DNA from: Pholiota molesta
Lineage: Eukaryota > Basidiomycota > Agaricomycetes > Agaricales > Strophariaceae
Assembly: GCA_014925825.1 (NCBI GenBank)
Contig: JACGCK010000002.1
Coordinates: forward strand, 1 to 64,000
Length of the DNA stretch: 64,000 nucleotides
Direction of reading: 5' to 3'
Shown here: in pieces, positions 37,183 to 48,368 of the stretch
Position numbering within the stretch: the stretch's first letter is position 1
How the letters are laid out: each line of letters begins with the position of its first letter
Made by a program: the position numbers and the translations under genes
Notes under the pieces: generated by a model
The model's input: the letters and a program-made list of their open reading frames with translations, nothing else
What the model was told of the DNA's origin: nothing
The model's database searches: none

Positions 37183-38740
37183 ATGCTCATCAACACGACT
37201 TATTATGACGTTCCTACAAAGCTTCACGGAGATGGACACCCAATCCGTATCTTCGTGATCTCCCCACACGTTCCCGATTACCCAGATGCCAAGTTTCCAG
37301 GTGTGTATTAGAGTGCGATGCTTTCACTGATCCGTTGCGTCGATTAACTCCTCGATCGACAGGTGTTATCGTCTTCAGGTGCCTTGACATGCGTTGTCAA
37401 TAATCAAAATAGGGCTGACTGCCCCGATCTAGTGAAATCTACCAAGTAACTGGACCCGTCGAGCGCTTTGCAGGCCAGATTGCCAGCCAGGGCTTCGTCG
37501 TTGGTATGCGATTTGCTGTGTAAAATTTCTTGGTCAAAACTCTCCTAACAAAATCAGCTTGTCCTTCGGTATACCATGAATTTCAGGGTCCAGAGGCAAT
37601 TCCGTACGACGTTGAAGGTATGCATTTTTCTATCCCTTTGAAAACATTTCTAACGTTTTATTTCGACCATACTAGGCACTGACAGAGGAAACAAATTCAA
37701 GGTCGGTTAAGAAGACATGATGGAGAACATAGAATTCTTAATCAAGTAAATAATACAGATCGAAAAAGAAGTTGCAGCCTATGATGAGGTTTGAACTTAT
37801 TCTTGTCACTGATCAACCCATTTTTACCTTGTGTGCTTCGCAAGGATGCCACTTTGGCCATCGACCTTCTCGTCTCTCTCAAGAACTGCAATGGCAGGAT
37901 CGCAGGTAAGGTATCCTGCAATTTATTAAAGCGCAAAACTCATCCTATCTTTTCTTATCAAAGCAACTGGGATGTGTCTCGGTGGACATCTGGTGCGTCA
38001 CAGAATTTCCCCGCAAACATAGTTTCTCAAATAGAAACCGTCATTATCACCAGGCATTCAGGGTAACACGGAGTCCTTTCGCATGACTTTGATATATATC
38101 TAATCAGTTCACAGGCTGCCTTTGATCAACGTGTCTTATCTTCGGTCTGTTTCTTCGGTACTGATATACATAGCGCTACCCTGGGTAAAGGAAAGCAAGA
38201 CAATAGTCTTATCAGAGTTCGTAATGGAGACCTCACTGGAAAGGGAGAACTTGTTGTGCGTACCGGCTCATTTGACGCGGGCATGTATCTATAATCTAAG
38301 CGCTCATTTTTCATCTATGGCGATAGATGATCTTCGGAAAGCAGGTACGTCCAATCTCACTTGATTAAATCTTATAGCTTTTTTTGTTAAACGCAGCATA
38401 AATTTTTGATATTTCAGGACACTCACGTTCCACGCGAAGGAAGAGACCTCATTCGTAAGACACTAGAGGACGCAAATGTCACGGTTTCTGTGAGTATATG
38501 CGCCTAGATATCAGGCTGCTAACATTTACTGATTCTATTTAATTATTACCGATTGCTGTCTAGTTCTTGGAGGTTCAAGCCCAACATGCTTTCATCCGCG
38601 ACGAGCAGTCAAAAGGAAGATGGGATGCAGCACTGACTAGGTCCTTGTTTTCTTTCATGATGGAAGTTTTCGAACGAACGATTGGCAGGGATTTGGGTCC
38701 CAAAGTGTCGTTGAACAAGGAGCCTGAACACGTTTGTTAG
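37183..38740 (+). CDS. dienelactone hydrolase family protein
   Basis: An alpha/beta hydrolase of the fungal dienelactone hydrolase group; the physiological substrate is unknown. The spliced product shows VISPHVPDYPDAKFPGVIVF, QIASQGFVVACPSVYHEFQG, AAYDEDATLAIDLLVSLKNC and the nucleophile elbow ATGMCLGGHLAFRAAFDQRV, with Cys as nucleophile. It continues VCFFGTDIHSATLGKGKQDN, HVPREGRDLIRKTLEDA with the expected acid nearby, and VQAQHAFIRDEQSKGRWD with the catalytic His. About ten introns. One exon is only 9 nt (38054-38062, Ala-Phe-Arg), required to join GGHL to AAFDQR. Frames are consistent throughout. Confidence 0.84.
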
Positions 38741-39157
38741 ATGCATTACTTGGCAACGCTGATGGTCAATACAAAGATGAAAGCTTTGCTTATATGTTCG
38801 AAGTCCAGAGATCATCTTCAGAGTTCATCCAAGGTCGAATATAGTCCTTGATTAGGTCTCAGGAGGATGTCAAAGATTTGCGGCAGTAGCTTACGAGCGC
38901 GTTGACAACCCTCAGAACTAAGCCTTGACATCCCGATATCAATGCTTAGAGGCAATACAAGATTCGAAAAGGGCTCTTTGCTTTTCGGACGTAATCATGG
39001 GGCATATAGCGGGTTTTCTGCCGCCAGGCTTCGTTATCGTGAATACAATGGTTGATAGCAAGATGGAACACGTTGCAAGAGAGTACCGAAAAATGGGATA
39101 AAAGAAAAAGGAAACAAGACGAGATGCGAAAAATGATACAATAGTTCTACATCTAGT
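38741..39157. other. convergent 3' region, hydrolase and TEF1
   Basis: No gene seen; downstream ends of two convergent genes. Confidence 0.6.
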
Positions 39158-40881
39158 TTACTTCTTCTTGGCGGCCTTCTCAGCAGACTTGGTGACCTTT
39201 CCGGTGGTCTTCTCAGTCTTGTCGACGGACTTGATGATTCCGACGGCAACGGTCTGCCTCATGTCACGGACGGCGAAACGACCGAGAGGAGGGTACTCGT
39301 TGTAAGACTCAACACACTGAGAAGATAAAACTCAGCGAGAGATCGACAAAGGATGAGAATCAAAACATACCATGGGCTTGGAAGGAATGAGCTTGACGAT
39401 GGCGGCATCACCAGACTTGACGAACTTGGGAGCGTTCTCAATCGATTTACCTGTTCGGCGATCGATCTTCTCAATGAGCTCAGCGAACTTGCAAGCAATG
39501 TGGGCAGTGTGGCAATCGAGGACGGGGGCGTAACCAGCACCAATTTGACCGGGGTGGTTGAGAACGATGACCTGGGCGTTGAAGGAAGCGGCTTCCTTGG
39601 CGGGGTCGTTCTTGGAGTCGGAGGCAACGTTTCCACGGCGGATATCCTTGACGGAAACGTTCTTGACGTTGAAACCGACGTTGTCACCGGGGTTACCTTG
39701 CTCAAGCTGCTCGTGGTGCATTTCGACGGACTTGACTTCAGTGGTGACGTTGGAAGGAGCGAAGTTGACGACCATGCCGGCCTTGATGATACCGGTCTCA
39801 ACACGACCGACGGGCACTGTGCCAATACCACCGATCTTGTAGACATCCTGGAGGGGAAGACGGAGGGGCTTGTCGGAGGGACGGACGGGGGCTCGATGGC
39901 GTCGATGGCGTCGAGGAGAGTCTTACCCTTGACAACACCGGCCTTGGTCTCCTTAGTCCAACCCTTGTACCAGGGCATGCTGCAAGGCATATAAGTACTA
40001 ATCTTACATCGAAAATGTGAGAATAAACTTACTTGGGGGACTCCTCCAACATGTTGTCTCCGTGCCATCCAGAGATGGGGACGAAGGCAACAGCCTTGGG
40101 GTTGTATCCAACTTTCTTGATGAAGATGGAGGTTTCCTTGATAATTTCGTTGAAACGATCCTCAGACCACTAAAATGGGCAGAAAAAAGGGTCAGTTGCG
40201 ACTTTAAAGCTGCATACATAAGACATTTTTTACCTTGGTGGTATCCATCTTGTTGACGGCGACGATGAGCTGACGGACACCGAGGGTGAAGGCGAGGAGA
40301 GCGTGTTCGCGGGTCTGGCCATCCTTGGAGATACCAGCCTCGAACTCACCGGTTCCTCCTGCGATGATGAGGATAGCGCAATCAGCCTGGGAAGTACCGG
40401 TGATCATGTTCTTGATGAAATCACGATGTCCGGGGGCATCAATGACCTTGAAACCTTAATCAGTACGGATTGATAAGATGATTGCTGCGTTCAAACTTAC
40501 AGTGACCATGAACTTGGGGGTCTCGAACTTCCAGAGAGCGATATCGATGGTGATACCACGCTCACGCTCGGCCTTTAGCTTGTCGAGCACCCAAGCTATG
40601 GAAATTTTTTTTAGCTGAGGGTCCAAGCGAAACAAAGCAGAAAAATACACACCATACTTGAAGGAACCCTTTCCGAGCTCAGCGGCTTCCTTCTCGAACT
40701 TCTCGATGGTTCGCTTGTCGATACCACCGCACTTGTAGATCAAGTGGCCGGTAGTGGTGGACTTTCCGGAGTCGACGTGACCGATGACTGGGGATATTGC
40801 GTTCAGGGTCGAGAATAAGGGTGCGATAAGATAAATGGGCTACTCACCGACAACGTTAACGTGGGTCTTTTCCTTTCCCAT
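39158..40881 (-). CDS. TEF1: translation elongation factor eEF1A, frame broken
   Basis: GTPase that delivers aminoacyl-tRNA to the cytosolic ribosome. It starts [11 protein letters not shown], with the P-loop region near 40760, [50 protein letters not shown] (G4), [51 protein letters not shown] and the Lys-rich end. All is highly conserved except at 39887-39891. There the family reads [15 protein letters not shown], but the C-run of the coding strand is one base short and the frame shifts to PPSVPPTSP. An intact eEF1A is essential, so either the base is missing from the assembly or this is a second, damaged copy. Six or seven introns. Confidence 0.93.
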
Positions 40882-40893
40882 TTTTGTTGAGTT

Positions 40894-41044
40894 CTGGAAA
40901 GAGGAGGAGATGAGTACGCAGGATCGCACGAGATCGCAGAGAAGAGATGAGAGACATCGCAATCAGCACGATGGGATCCATCGCTGGATGGGGGGCAGCG
41001 ATGGCGAGGGCGGTGGGGGACGGGGGGACGGGGACGGGACTTAC
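40894..41044 (-). other. probable 5'-leader intron of TEF1
   Basis: On the minus strand a GTAAGT donor at 41044 and a CTCTTTCCAG acceptor ending at 40894 bound 151 nt. The acceptor leaves a 12-nt leader (AACTCAACAAAA) before the ATG. The intron contains a GGGGAC-type repeat on the plus strand (41011-41040). Confidence 0.65.
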
Positions 41045-41286
41045 TTTGAGTGTGGATGTGGTGGAAGAGAGGGGGAGAGATGGTGGTAGGGAAAAAAGAG
41101 GATGGGCGGGGATGTTTGTGCTAGTTATACTGCCACCAGCCCAAATTTTTTTATCGATAGAGATCTGATCGTCTGATTGATCACACAATCGATGACTCGG
41201 CGTCCCCGGCCCCGGCCGGCAGGCACCACCTTCCCAATCGATAACATACACTATCTAACATACACTGCAATAATTTATCTCTAGCT

Positions 41287-43064
41287 CTACCACCCGCCGT
41301 CGCCCGCCAGGAAGCGACTCTCTAGGATCCTCGCAAACGTCGGTCGTGCCCCCACCTCCACCTGCAGACACGCCCGGACGAGCGCCGCCGCATCGCCCAA
41401 GGCCCCCCCTCCGTCTGCTTCTTCCCCTTCTTTCTCTTTTCCGTCGGCACACCGTTCATCCAGCGAGATCGCAGCGTTCGCAAAAGGTGACTCGAAGCCC
41501 TCTTGTGCCTCCGCTGCAGTCATAAATGGGCACTCTCCCACCAGCAACACGTACGCCACGACTCCAAACGCCCAGACGTCTTGTTCCTTTCCATGATACC
41601 TTTCGCCGCGGAGGATCTCTGGCCCGGCATAATCTAGTCTATAGAATGAAATGAATCAGCATGCACACATCGAGCGGCGCAAAAGTGACTCACGTCCCAC
41701 TGAACGTGTCCCAGCCGTTCTTCTTGACTAATCCAGAGCTCCCAAAGTCGATTAATACACACTTGCCGTTGGGGCCTAATACAACATTTTCATCTTTTAT
41801 ATCTCGGTGAACTGAACGAGTCATTTTGAGTTTTGCAATTTCCAAGAGAGAGCAAGGCATTCACCGATTCCAAGTTCGTGCAGAAAGCACACTGCGTCTG
41901 CAATTTGTCCGAGATACGTTCTGATAAGAGACGACGGTAAACCATGAGGAAATGCCTCGACCAGGTCGAACAGGTCCGATGGTGGAGCAGGTTCGTTAGG
42001 GAGACGTTCTGGCGTTGTTGATGGAAGGACGAGATAATAGTAGTGATTGTCTTCGAAGAAATCCAGTAGTGGGCATATGTTTGGATGACCTTTTACTGTT
42101 TGCCCCTCTTTCCACTCATTCTTTTCTTCATCGCTCGCAGACCGCGAGGGATCCCAGGGTCGGCGTGGAGGTAACACATAGGAGGTGTTTGATATGGCAG
42201 ACATAACATAGATTTCGATTGGAATAGTGCCATGTTTGGGATGCTTTTTCCAGCAATCGGCGAGAATGCGAGATTTGATAACCTGTTTGATAACCAAGGG
42301 GGGCTAACCAAGATACACTGCGTAAATATGTCCAGTACTGGGACAGATAGAGGCATACTTACACCAAGTGACCCATCAGGTAGAAATTCTCTGGCGCGTT
42401 TTACAAGGCCATATGCGCCACGACCAATTTCCCCTTCAACTAAGAATTCTGAGATGTTCCGGCCGCCCAGGAAGCCCTGGTGTTCTGATAATGGTGATGG
42501 TGCGCGAGTGCTGGCATTGCTGAGGATGCTTCCAGAGCTAGGTGTCCGCCGCAGGTTCTCAGAGAGCATAGGGGGTGGTGAGGGCGGATCGATGGGCGCG
42601 ATTGATACGCGGCCCGCTATGAGAGAGACTCGTTGTTGGGAGGACCTCCTTCGCGGCCGTGGCGAAGACGGTGAGCGAGCAAAAGTTTGAATGGATGGCA
42701 TGGGTGGTTTACATAGGGATGGAGGGATGATGAGTTTCGGAGAAGTCGTCATGGGTGTAGGCTTGAATGCAGGGGACTTGTTGGAAAAGGCGTGATTATG
42801 CTTGCGCAGAGTGGTCTGCACATGGCCCGACCCCTCCGTTTCCGTGTCTTTCTCTTCAGCAGCCACCGACTCTTGACTAGACGACGAAGGCGGTTCCTCG
42901 ACTTTTGAAAGTTCTTTATCGTGATCCCAGTCGAATCCTCGTCCGATCGACGTTACGCCCCAGCTGCCAACACTGGCATTGCGGTAGAGTCTTGGTGCTG
43001 AAACTGGGGGGGCAATCCATTCGTCGTCGTCAAAGATAAAGCTGACAGGGGGAGCTGATAGCAT
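41287..43064 (-). CDS. Ser/Thr kinase with PASK-type catalytic domain
   Basis: The kinase domain resembles PAS kinase. It has a glycine loop EGEIGRGAYGLVKRAREF, VIKQVIKSRILADCWKKHPK with the conserved Lys and the PASK-like ILxDCWxxxPKxG, then HPNICPLLDFFEDNHYYYLV, the catalytic loop VHRDIKDENVVLGPNGKC, DFGSSGLVKK, and TFSGTLDYAGPEILRGERYH. DVWAFGVVAYVLLVGECPF follows. About 300 N-terminal residues are Ser/Pro-rich and I see no PAS domain there. The domain is interrupted by several acidic inserts, including one in the late lobe (DGKEKEGEEADGGG). PAS kinases link nutrient state to glycogen and translation. The start at 43064 is the first ATG of the open frame. Confidence 0.8.
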
Positions 43065-43668
43065 AAATTGCGAAAATAGCGGTCGAAGATACCCTCTGCG
43101 TTTCACAGATGAGCGTGGAGAATGCGTCAATTATGTGGCAAAGCCCTGCGTCATTCAGTGCCATGGGCCCAGGACCCGTGGTAAGTTTCTCCAGATTGAC
43201 CCACGTGCGCCAGAACAAGCTCAGCACTGGCTCTCACCGTCGGCGACGACGCCAGAGCACGCTTTATGTGTCGATTATGTAGCTACAGCGTCTGCCCTAT
43301 ATATCCTGCGGCTAGAGTAGCTCAAGAAGCCAGCGGCTCTTTCTATGCAATTCAGTTACTTACACCGAAGTGATGCTATTTACGGATCTGCTTACGTAAG
43401 CGGTTCCCGTCCCAATTCGCCAAGGTACGCCATCGTCAACGCCGTCTCCCTCAAGCCCAACACCCTGTGAGTATGCCCCCCATTCTGCTCAATTTTGCCG
43501 CCAGGTCGATGTACGAAGGCCATCCAGTGCCATAGCACCGAACAGAATTGCTGGACAGGAGTTTTTGGGCTGGATGGCACTGTGCTGGATCGGATGACCT
43601 TTGGCCTTGTTGGCACTCCGCCTTGTAAATTTTGGTTCTGATAACTTTCCCTCTTGTTCTAGTCCGAC
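43065..43668. promoter_or_regulatory. divergent region between the kinase gene and RPL32
   Basis: Holds both promoters and, in its right part, the RPL32 leader intron. Within that intron a possible hairpin pairs CAGTGCCAT (near 43528) with ATGGCACTG (near 43574). No snoRNA boxes convincing enough to call. Confidence 0.5.
43467..43662 (+). other. probable 5'-leader intron of RPL32
   Basis: GTGAGT donor at 43467 and TTGTTCTAG acceptor ending 43662, leaving TCCGAC before the ATG. Leader introns are common in fungal ribosomal protein genes. Confidence 0.6.
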
Positions 43669-44259
43669 ATGGCCATCAAGATCGTCAAAAAGCGCACCAA
43701 CAAATTCAAGTCTGTTCCCGTTCTGCACGCCCTACAAATTCATGTTCTGACCTCTATCCAGGCGCCATCAATCGGATCGCTACCACGGCGTGAAGGAGTC
43801 ATGGAGAAAGCCCAAGGGTATTGATAACAGGGTCAGGCGTCGCTTCAAGGGGCAAACCCCCATGCCCAAGGTGTGTCCACTTGTTATGCCTCTCAACTCG
43901 CTGATATTCAACCATTTTTGCGCAGATTGGATACGGCAGCAACAAAAAGGTTAGTAAAATCTGCAAATCTGCAGCTTTTCAAAATACCAAAACTATTCCC
44001 TTAGACACGCCATCTCCTCCCCAACGGTCTCAAGAAATTCCTGGTAAACAACGTTCGGGAAGTTGACCTTCTCCTCATGCACAACAAAACCTTCACTGCC
44101 GAGATCGCCCACAACGTCAGCAGCCGTAACCGCGCCACCATCCTCGAGCGGTAAGTTTTCCTTATGCGATGATGATATCCATTCTTATCTCCTTCCAGGG
44201 CCAAGGTTCTGGGCATCAAGGTCACCAATGCTGAGGCCCGTCTGCGGTCAGAGGAGTAG
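43669..44259 (+). CDS. RPL32: 60S ribosomal protein L32 (eL32)
   Basis: Large-subunit ribosomal protein. The product reads [120 protein letters not shown] and RLRSEE. This is full length for the family, about 126 residues, with no gaps. Four coding introns. No frame problem. Confidence 0.95.
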
Positions 44260-44653
44260 AGTGCCATTTACTTTCCAGCATTTTCCCATATGTAATATCA
44301 CGTATGCTGTTTATGCACATGCGCCATGCCATCGCAACCACGAGCTTTCTTTCACCGCATATTTTCAGCACCTAGTCGGATCTCAGAATCACATCCTATG
44401 TCTAATTTGCATCTCTCCGTTGAAGAGCTCCTTTGTTTGCTCTTATCATATTACAGCGCCATTGCATCAATAGACAAACAACCGCCTGATTAGATGAGAT
44501 CATTCTAAATATGAACCTGCCAGAAACCTCCATCGTCGCATCTGGGAACAACTGCTAAGTTACTTTACCAGGCTCGCCTCATTCTTATCGCATACATCTG
44601 AATCCTGTACGCTATCTACAATGCAAGTGTCTTTCCGCGAACTTTCAATCTAA
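44260..44653. other. intergenic
   Basis: RPL32 3' end and MEMO1 upstream region; only a shadow frame, no gene seen. Confidence 0.55.
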
Positions 44654-45983
44654 ATGCTTGTCTCATGTTTGTCTGGAACCTATAGGGCTGTTAGAGAACC
44701 TACGCACGCTGGATCCTGGTATACCGCTGAGGGTAATGAGAAATCCATACCATATCACTCACTCAATCATTGTCTTTGAAGCAAAGGTCCTCAACGATGA
44801 ACTGAATCAATTCCTCAACAAAGTGCAAGATACTGTAGAACCATATCCTATCAAGGGATGCAAAGCCATCATCGCGCCGTCAGTTGCGTTACTTTAATCT
44901 TTGCCTGACATTAATCAAGAATACTGAAGGCACGCGGGGTACTCATATTCTGGACCCGCTGCTGCTTGGGCATATAAAAGCATCGATACCACTAACATGT
45001 GCGCCTTCATACCATCTGCTGGTTCGACAGCTTGATCATTCCAAAACATCCCGCAGTAAACGCGTATTCATCCTGGGACCATCCCACCATTTCTATTTAG
45101 AAGGTTGCGCATTATCTAGATGCAAGGAGTATAAGACGCCAATTGGCTCTTTGCCATTGGACTTGGACAGTACGTCTACTTATTTGCGGTTTCATCGTCT
45201 ACGCCACATATGTATGTTATCATTAGCCATCAACGAGCTGAAATCAACTGGGAACTTTCAGTCAATGAGCCTCCAGAACGACGAAGAAGAGCACAGTATC
45301 GAGATGCATCTGCCCTATGTGCGAAAGATATTCGAAGGGTAAGTCCGCCTTGGTTGTGTGAGCAGAATACTTTATTTACTTATCATTCATTACCTTAGAA
45401 AAGATATTCGCATTGTACCCATCCTTGTGGGCTCTGTCTCGAAAGAAACGGAGGCTCGCTTTGGATCGATTTTAGCACCCTACCTTGCGAGCGAAGACAC
45501 ATTTTTTGTCATTTCGAGTGACTTCTGCCATTGGTCAGTCATAATTGTGTGAATGCTGAACAAGTTCACTGAGTATTGAACCATCACATTGGCAGGGGGG
45601 CGAGGTTTTCCTACACATACTATTATCCCGAACCAACAAGTGGTATCGCAGGCATTCGCCTGACGAGGACCGCAACGCCAACTGCCGATTATCCTATTTA
45701 CGAGTCTATCACTCGACTCGACCATGAAGCAATGGACAGCCTTACGGTACCGCCTAGAAGTGCTGGCGATGCCCACTCGGAGTTTTCGAAGTATCTGGCG
45801 AGGACAAAGAACACGATATGCGGCAGACATCCGATCGGCGTGCTCTTCGGAGCATTGACGACGCTGGAGAAAGACAAAGGCGTCAAACCAGAGCTCAAAT
45901 GGGTCCGATACGAGCAAAGCAGCCACTGCCATTCTATTCGAGACTCGAGCGTCAGCTATGCTAGCGCCTTTATCCGATTCTAA
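44654..45983 (+). CDS. MEMO1 family protein
   Basis: Homologue of human MEMO1 and yeast Mho1, a metal-binding fold related to extradiol dioxygenases and linked to copper or redox signalling. Landmarks are REPTHAGSWYTAEG, KGCKAIIAPHAGYSYSGPAA, AWAYKSIDTTNIKRVFILGP, SHHFYLEGCALSRCKEYKTP, NDEEEHSIEMHLPYVRKIFE, IVPILVGSVSKETEARFGSI, FFVISSDFCHWGARFSYTYY, NTICGRHPIGVLFGALTTLE and SSHCHSIRDSSVSYASAFIR. The histidines of AGSW/PHAG, the GPSHH pair and the SSDFCHWG Cys-His are all present. About seven introns; the join at APH uses GTCAGT as donor. The first ATG in frame is 44654, but a spliced upstream start is possible. It converges on the next gene with 153 bp between. Confidence 0.87.
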
Positions 45984-46136
45984 AGTCTAGGACAGCCGAT
46001 CTAGTAAGTAACAACGAAAGATGTAAACGTATGTAAAGTCTAAGAGAAGGAGGATTGGCCCCTGGAGAAACACATTCGTGTATGTATGATGTAATGTATT
46101 GTAAGGCCCTGGAAAATGAAAGAATGAAACCCGTTT

Positions 46137-47463
46137 TTAGAGATTGCTGCTGATAATGTTTTCCTCAACCGGAAGTTGAAGGCCGATGGGTTCGTCGCAT
46201 TCATGCTCCGACCCCGGGACACCTGGGTCTTCAACAACCTAAAGATAGAGCAGTTTTTGTGAATATGGTGAATGTGCACATTTAGAATAGACCTACCCGT
46301 CCTTTTTCGACCTCGATATCTTCGAAACCCCATTCTCTTGACGTCCCACCTTTTAGGTGGTCGCCGCTAGTAAGCGAGACGGGGTACCATGCGCCAATGA
46401 ACTTGTCCGCTGGGGCATCCTCCCTACGCTCAAGCTCGGTGAGCGAGCAACAGCCGACCTTCATGTGTAGCTGCTGGTCGCCGACAAAACTGCGGACCAG
46501 TGCGATCGTGGTGGCGGCGTGGGTGACGAACAAGAGGCGGCGGCGGCGCTCCGCGGGGACGCGCTGTTGCAAAGCGGGTTTAAAGGCGCGCATGAATGCG
46601 TCGATGCGGAGGTGCAGCTCTTCGACCGTTTCGCCCTTGCGCGAGGGGTAGTATAGGGTGCTCCAAGACGCATCGACCTCCGGGAAGAGGTCATGCAGCG
46701 AATGGGTGGATCCTGGGCGGGGGTGAAGGCCTGTGCCCGGCTCGACGGGCGAGTACCATTCGGCTATACCTGGATGGGTTAAGACGAGCGCGGATCAGTC
46801 AAGTTCCTGCCGGACTGTGGGGACTTGGGAATACGGAGATTGGGAATGTGGCATGTGCGGGGATGGCGGAGATTACGGGTGTAGTGAATGTGGATGGAAA
46901 GGGCACTCACCGTGTTCAACGTAGATGGGTATACCGAGGGCCTTGGCAAGCGGGCGCGAGGTCTGCAAGCAGCGATCTGGGGTGGCAATGATATCATGGG
47001 GGTAGAGCAGTGTCAGTCCGGCAGGGAGGTCCAAGAGACGCCACAAACGGGCAGCGTCTAGTGGGAGGATAGAACTCACAGTACGGGGACGAGAATATAG
47101 CGGTGGGGCGCTCGTTCTCCGGGAAAGACAGGAAGTACTGGCATAACTCCTCTGCCTGGGTCTAGATCACGACGACCATCGTCATGCATCGGCGCAAGTA
47201 GATGGGGTGCATGGACGTACCTCGCCATATGCGGTCAGCGGAGGGTCTCTGGCGAGCCCTGTCGGGCTCTTCCTGTGCACGCAGAACGCAGGTAAGTGGG
47301 GGAAGCATGGACACGGGGTCTGCAATACATACCACGCGGAGCTGACCCAGTTCAGCCTGAAGCCTGCAGAGATACATCCGCACTCGTCAGTGGACCATCG
47401 GGATGGCAGTAGAGGGGCAGAGAGGGATTTACCGTGCCGAGCAATATAAACCTTGTCGACCAT
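46137..47463 (-). CDS. histidine phosphatase-fold protein, TFC7/tau55-like
   Basis: Belongs to the phosphoglycerate-mutase (histidine phosphatase) superfamily. The RHG motif is at the N-terminus (MVDKVYIARHGFRLNWVSSA), followed by RDPPLTAYGETQAEELCQYF, a substrate-loop region SSPYYRCLQTSRPLAKALGI, HGIAEWYSPVEPGTGLHPRP, GETVEELHLRID and LLFVTHAATTIALVRSF with the second catalytic His. In fungi this pattern matches the TFIIIC subunit tau55/Tfc7 and its cytosolic relative. I cannot tell which applies here. The C-terminus carries short acidic sequence (GFEDIEVEKGRVVEDPGVPG). Several introns. The ATG at 47463 directly precedes the VYIARHG motif. Confidence 0.78.
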
Positions 47464-47666
47464 ATGTGATTGCACTGCTCGAATGGATGGATCAATGATG
47501 ATGCGTCTCGTCTGTGGCTGTCAGATGGACGAACGCTAATGGCACGGAGGACTGGTGTCTGGTGATTTCGCCGGTCTGAGGGAGGGCAAAAGATTCAAGA
47601 GGGGGTGCAAAATGAAGATGGTGCGGTCGACGCAATTATTTACAATTCATCCACACGTGGGGCAAG

Positions 47667-47906
47667 CTAGGTTTTCATTTTGTTGGGGCCAGGGTCATCA
47701 GCTAAGGAATAAAAGAGGGAGATAAGCGCCTCGACGTTGGGATCCGGCGATGCATATTCATCCAACGGAGCTTGCAAAGCGGTCGTAGAGTCAGACGACC
47801 TGCTTAGCTGTGTACTGTGCGAGGTGCGCAGCGGTAATGGAGGCCTGTAAGCAGGCACGGAGCACAACCTGGCCAACGAGGGAGATGCACCACGGTTACT
47901 TATCAT
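47667..47906 (-). CDS. small open frame, doubtful
   Basis: A 79-codon frame (MISNRGASPSLARLCSVPAY near the start, EALISLFYSLADDPGPNKMK at the end). The composition in the second half looks coding-like, and the frame is open upstream for a further 150 codons. No family is recognised, and no intron or upstream start could be fixed. It could be a small mitochondrial-type protein, the tail of a longer gene, or chance. Confidence 0.28.
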   Translation of the reverse strand: MISNRGASPSLARLCSVPAYRPPLPLRTSHSTQLSRSSDSTTALQAPLDEYASPDPNVEALISLFYSLADDPGPNKMKT

Positions 47907-48368
47907 GGGCGTGCATATCCTTCCCACCGTGCGTAGCCGACAACGATGCCAATTTGGCACGAGGGCGCTTGGCTCGCGTGAAAATTTAGTAAAACAGTAC
48001 GACAGGCTGGGACTCGAGCCGGTACTCCAAAAATAGCCCAGCACTGTATATTTCATGGTCTTTATATATTTCGATTTCATTCCGTCATGACAATCATATA
48101 TGCAGGGGCAGCGAGGAGAACGAGATCGATGAGAAAAGCAAGAGCAGGAAATATACAGCTGGCAACAGGAGCAAAAATAATATGCATCACCAACAAGCAC
48201 AAAGAGGAGAACGAGCCGAAACGGTGTACATGCCCTCTTGGGCAAGCACAGGAAGATGGGAGGAACGGAAGATGTACAGAGAAGTGATTTGGAATTTCTC
48301 ATACACCCACGACAAACATGATTCTTTTCTTTTACCAAAAGAGCCGCTAGCCCGAGTAAACCAATCAA
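47907..48368. other. intergenic, STM1 downstream
   Basis: Probable STM1 3' untranslated region and spacer. A GGGACTCGAGCC segment near 48010 resembles a tRNA T-arm in isolation but no cloverleaf could be built. Confidence 0.45.

Noticed and set aside
47985..48040. Possible tRNA on the minus strand, from a CGGCTCGAGTCCCAGCC segment
   Set aside because: It looks like a T-arm alone. No acceptor, D-arm or anticodon arm can be paired around it.
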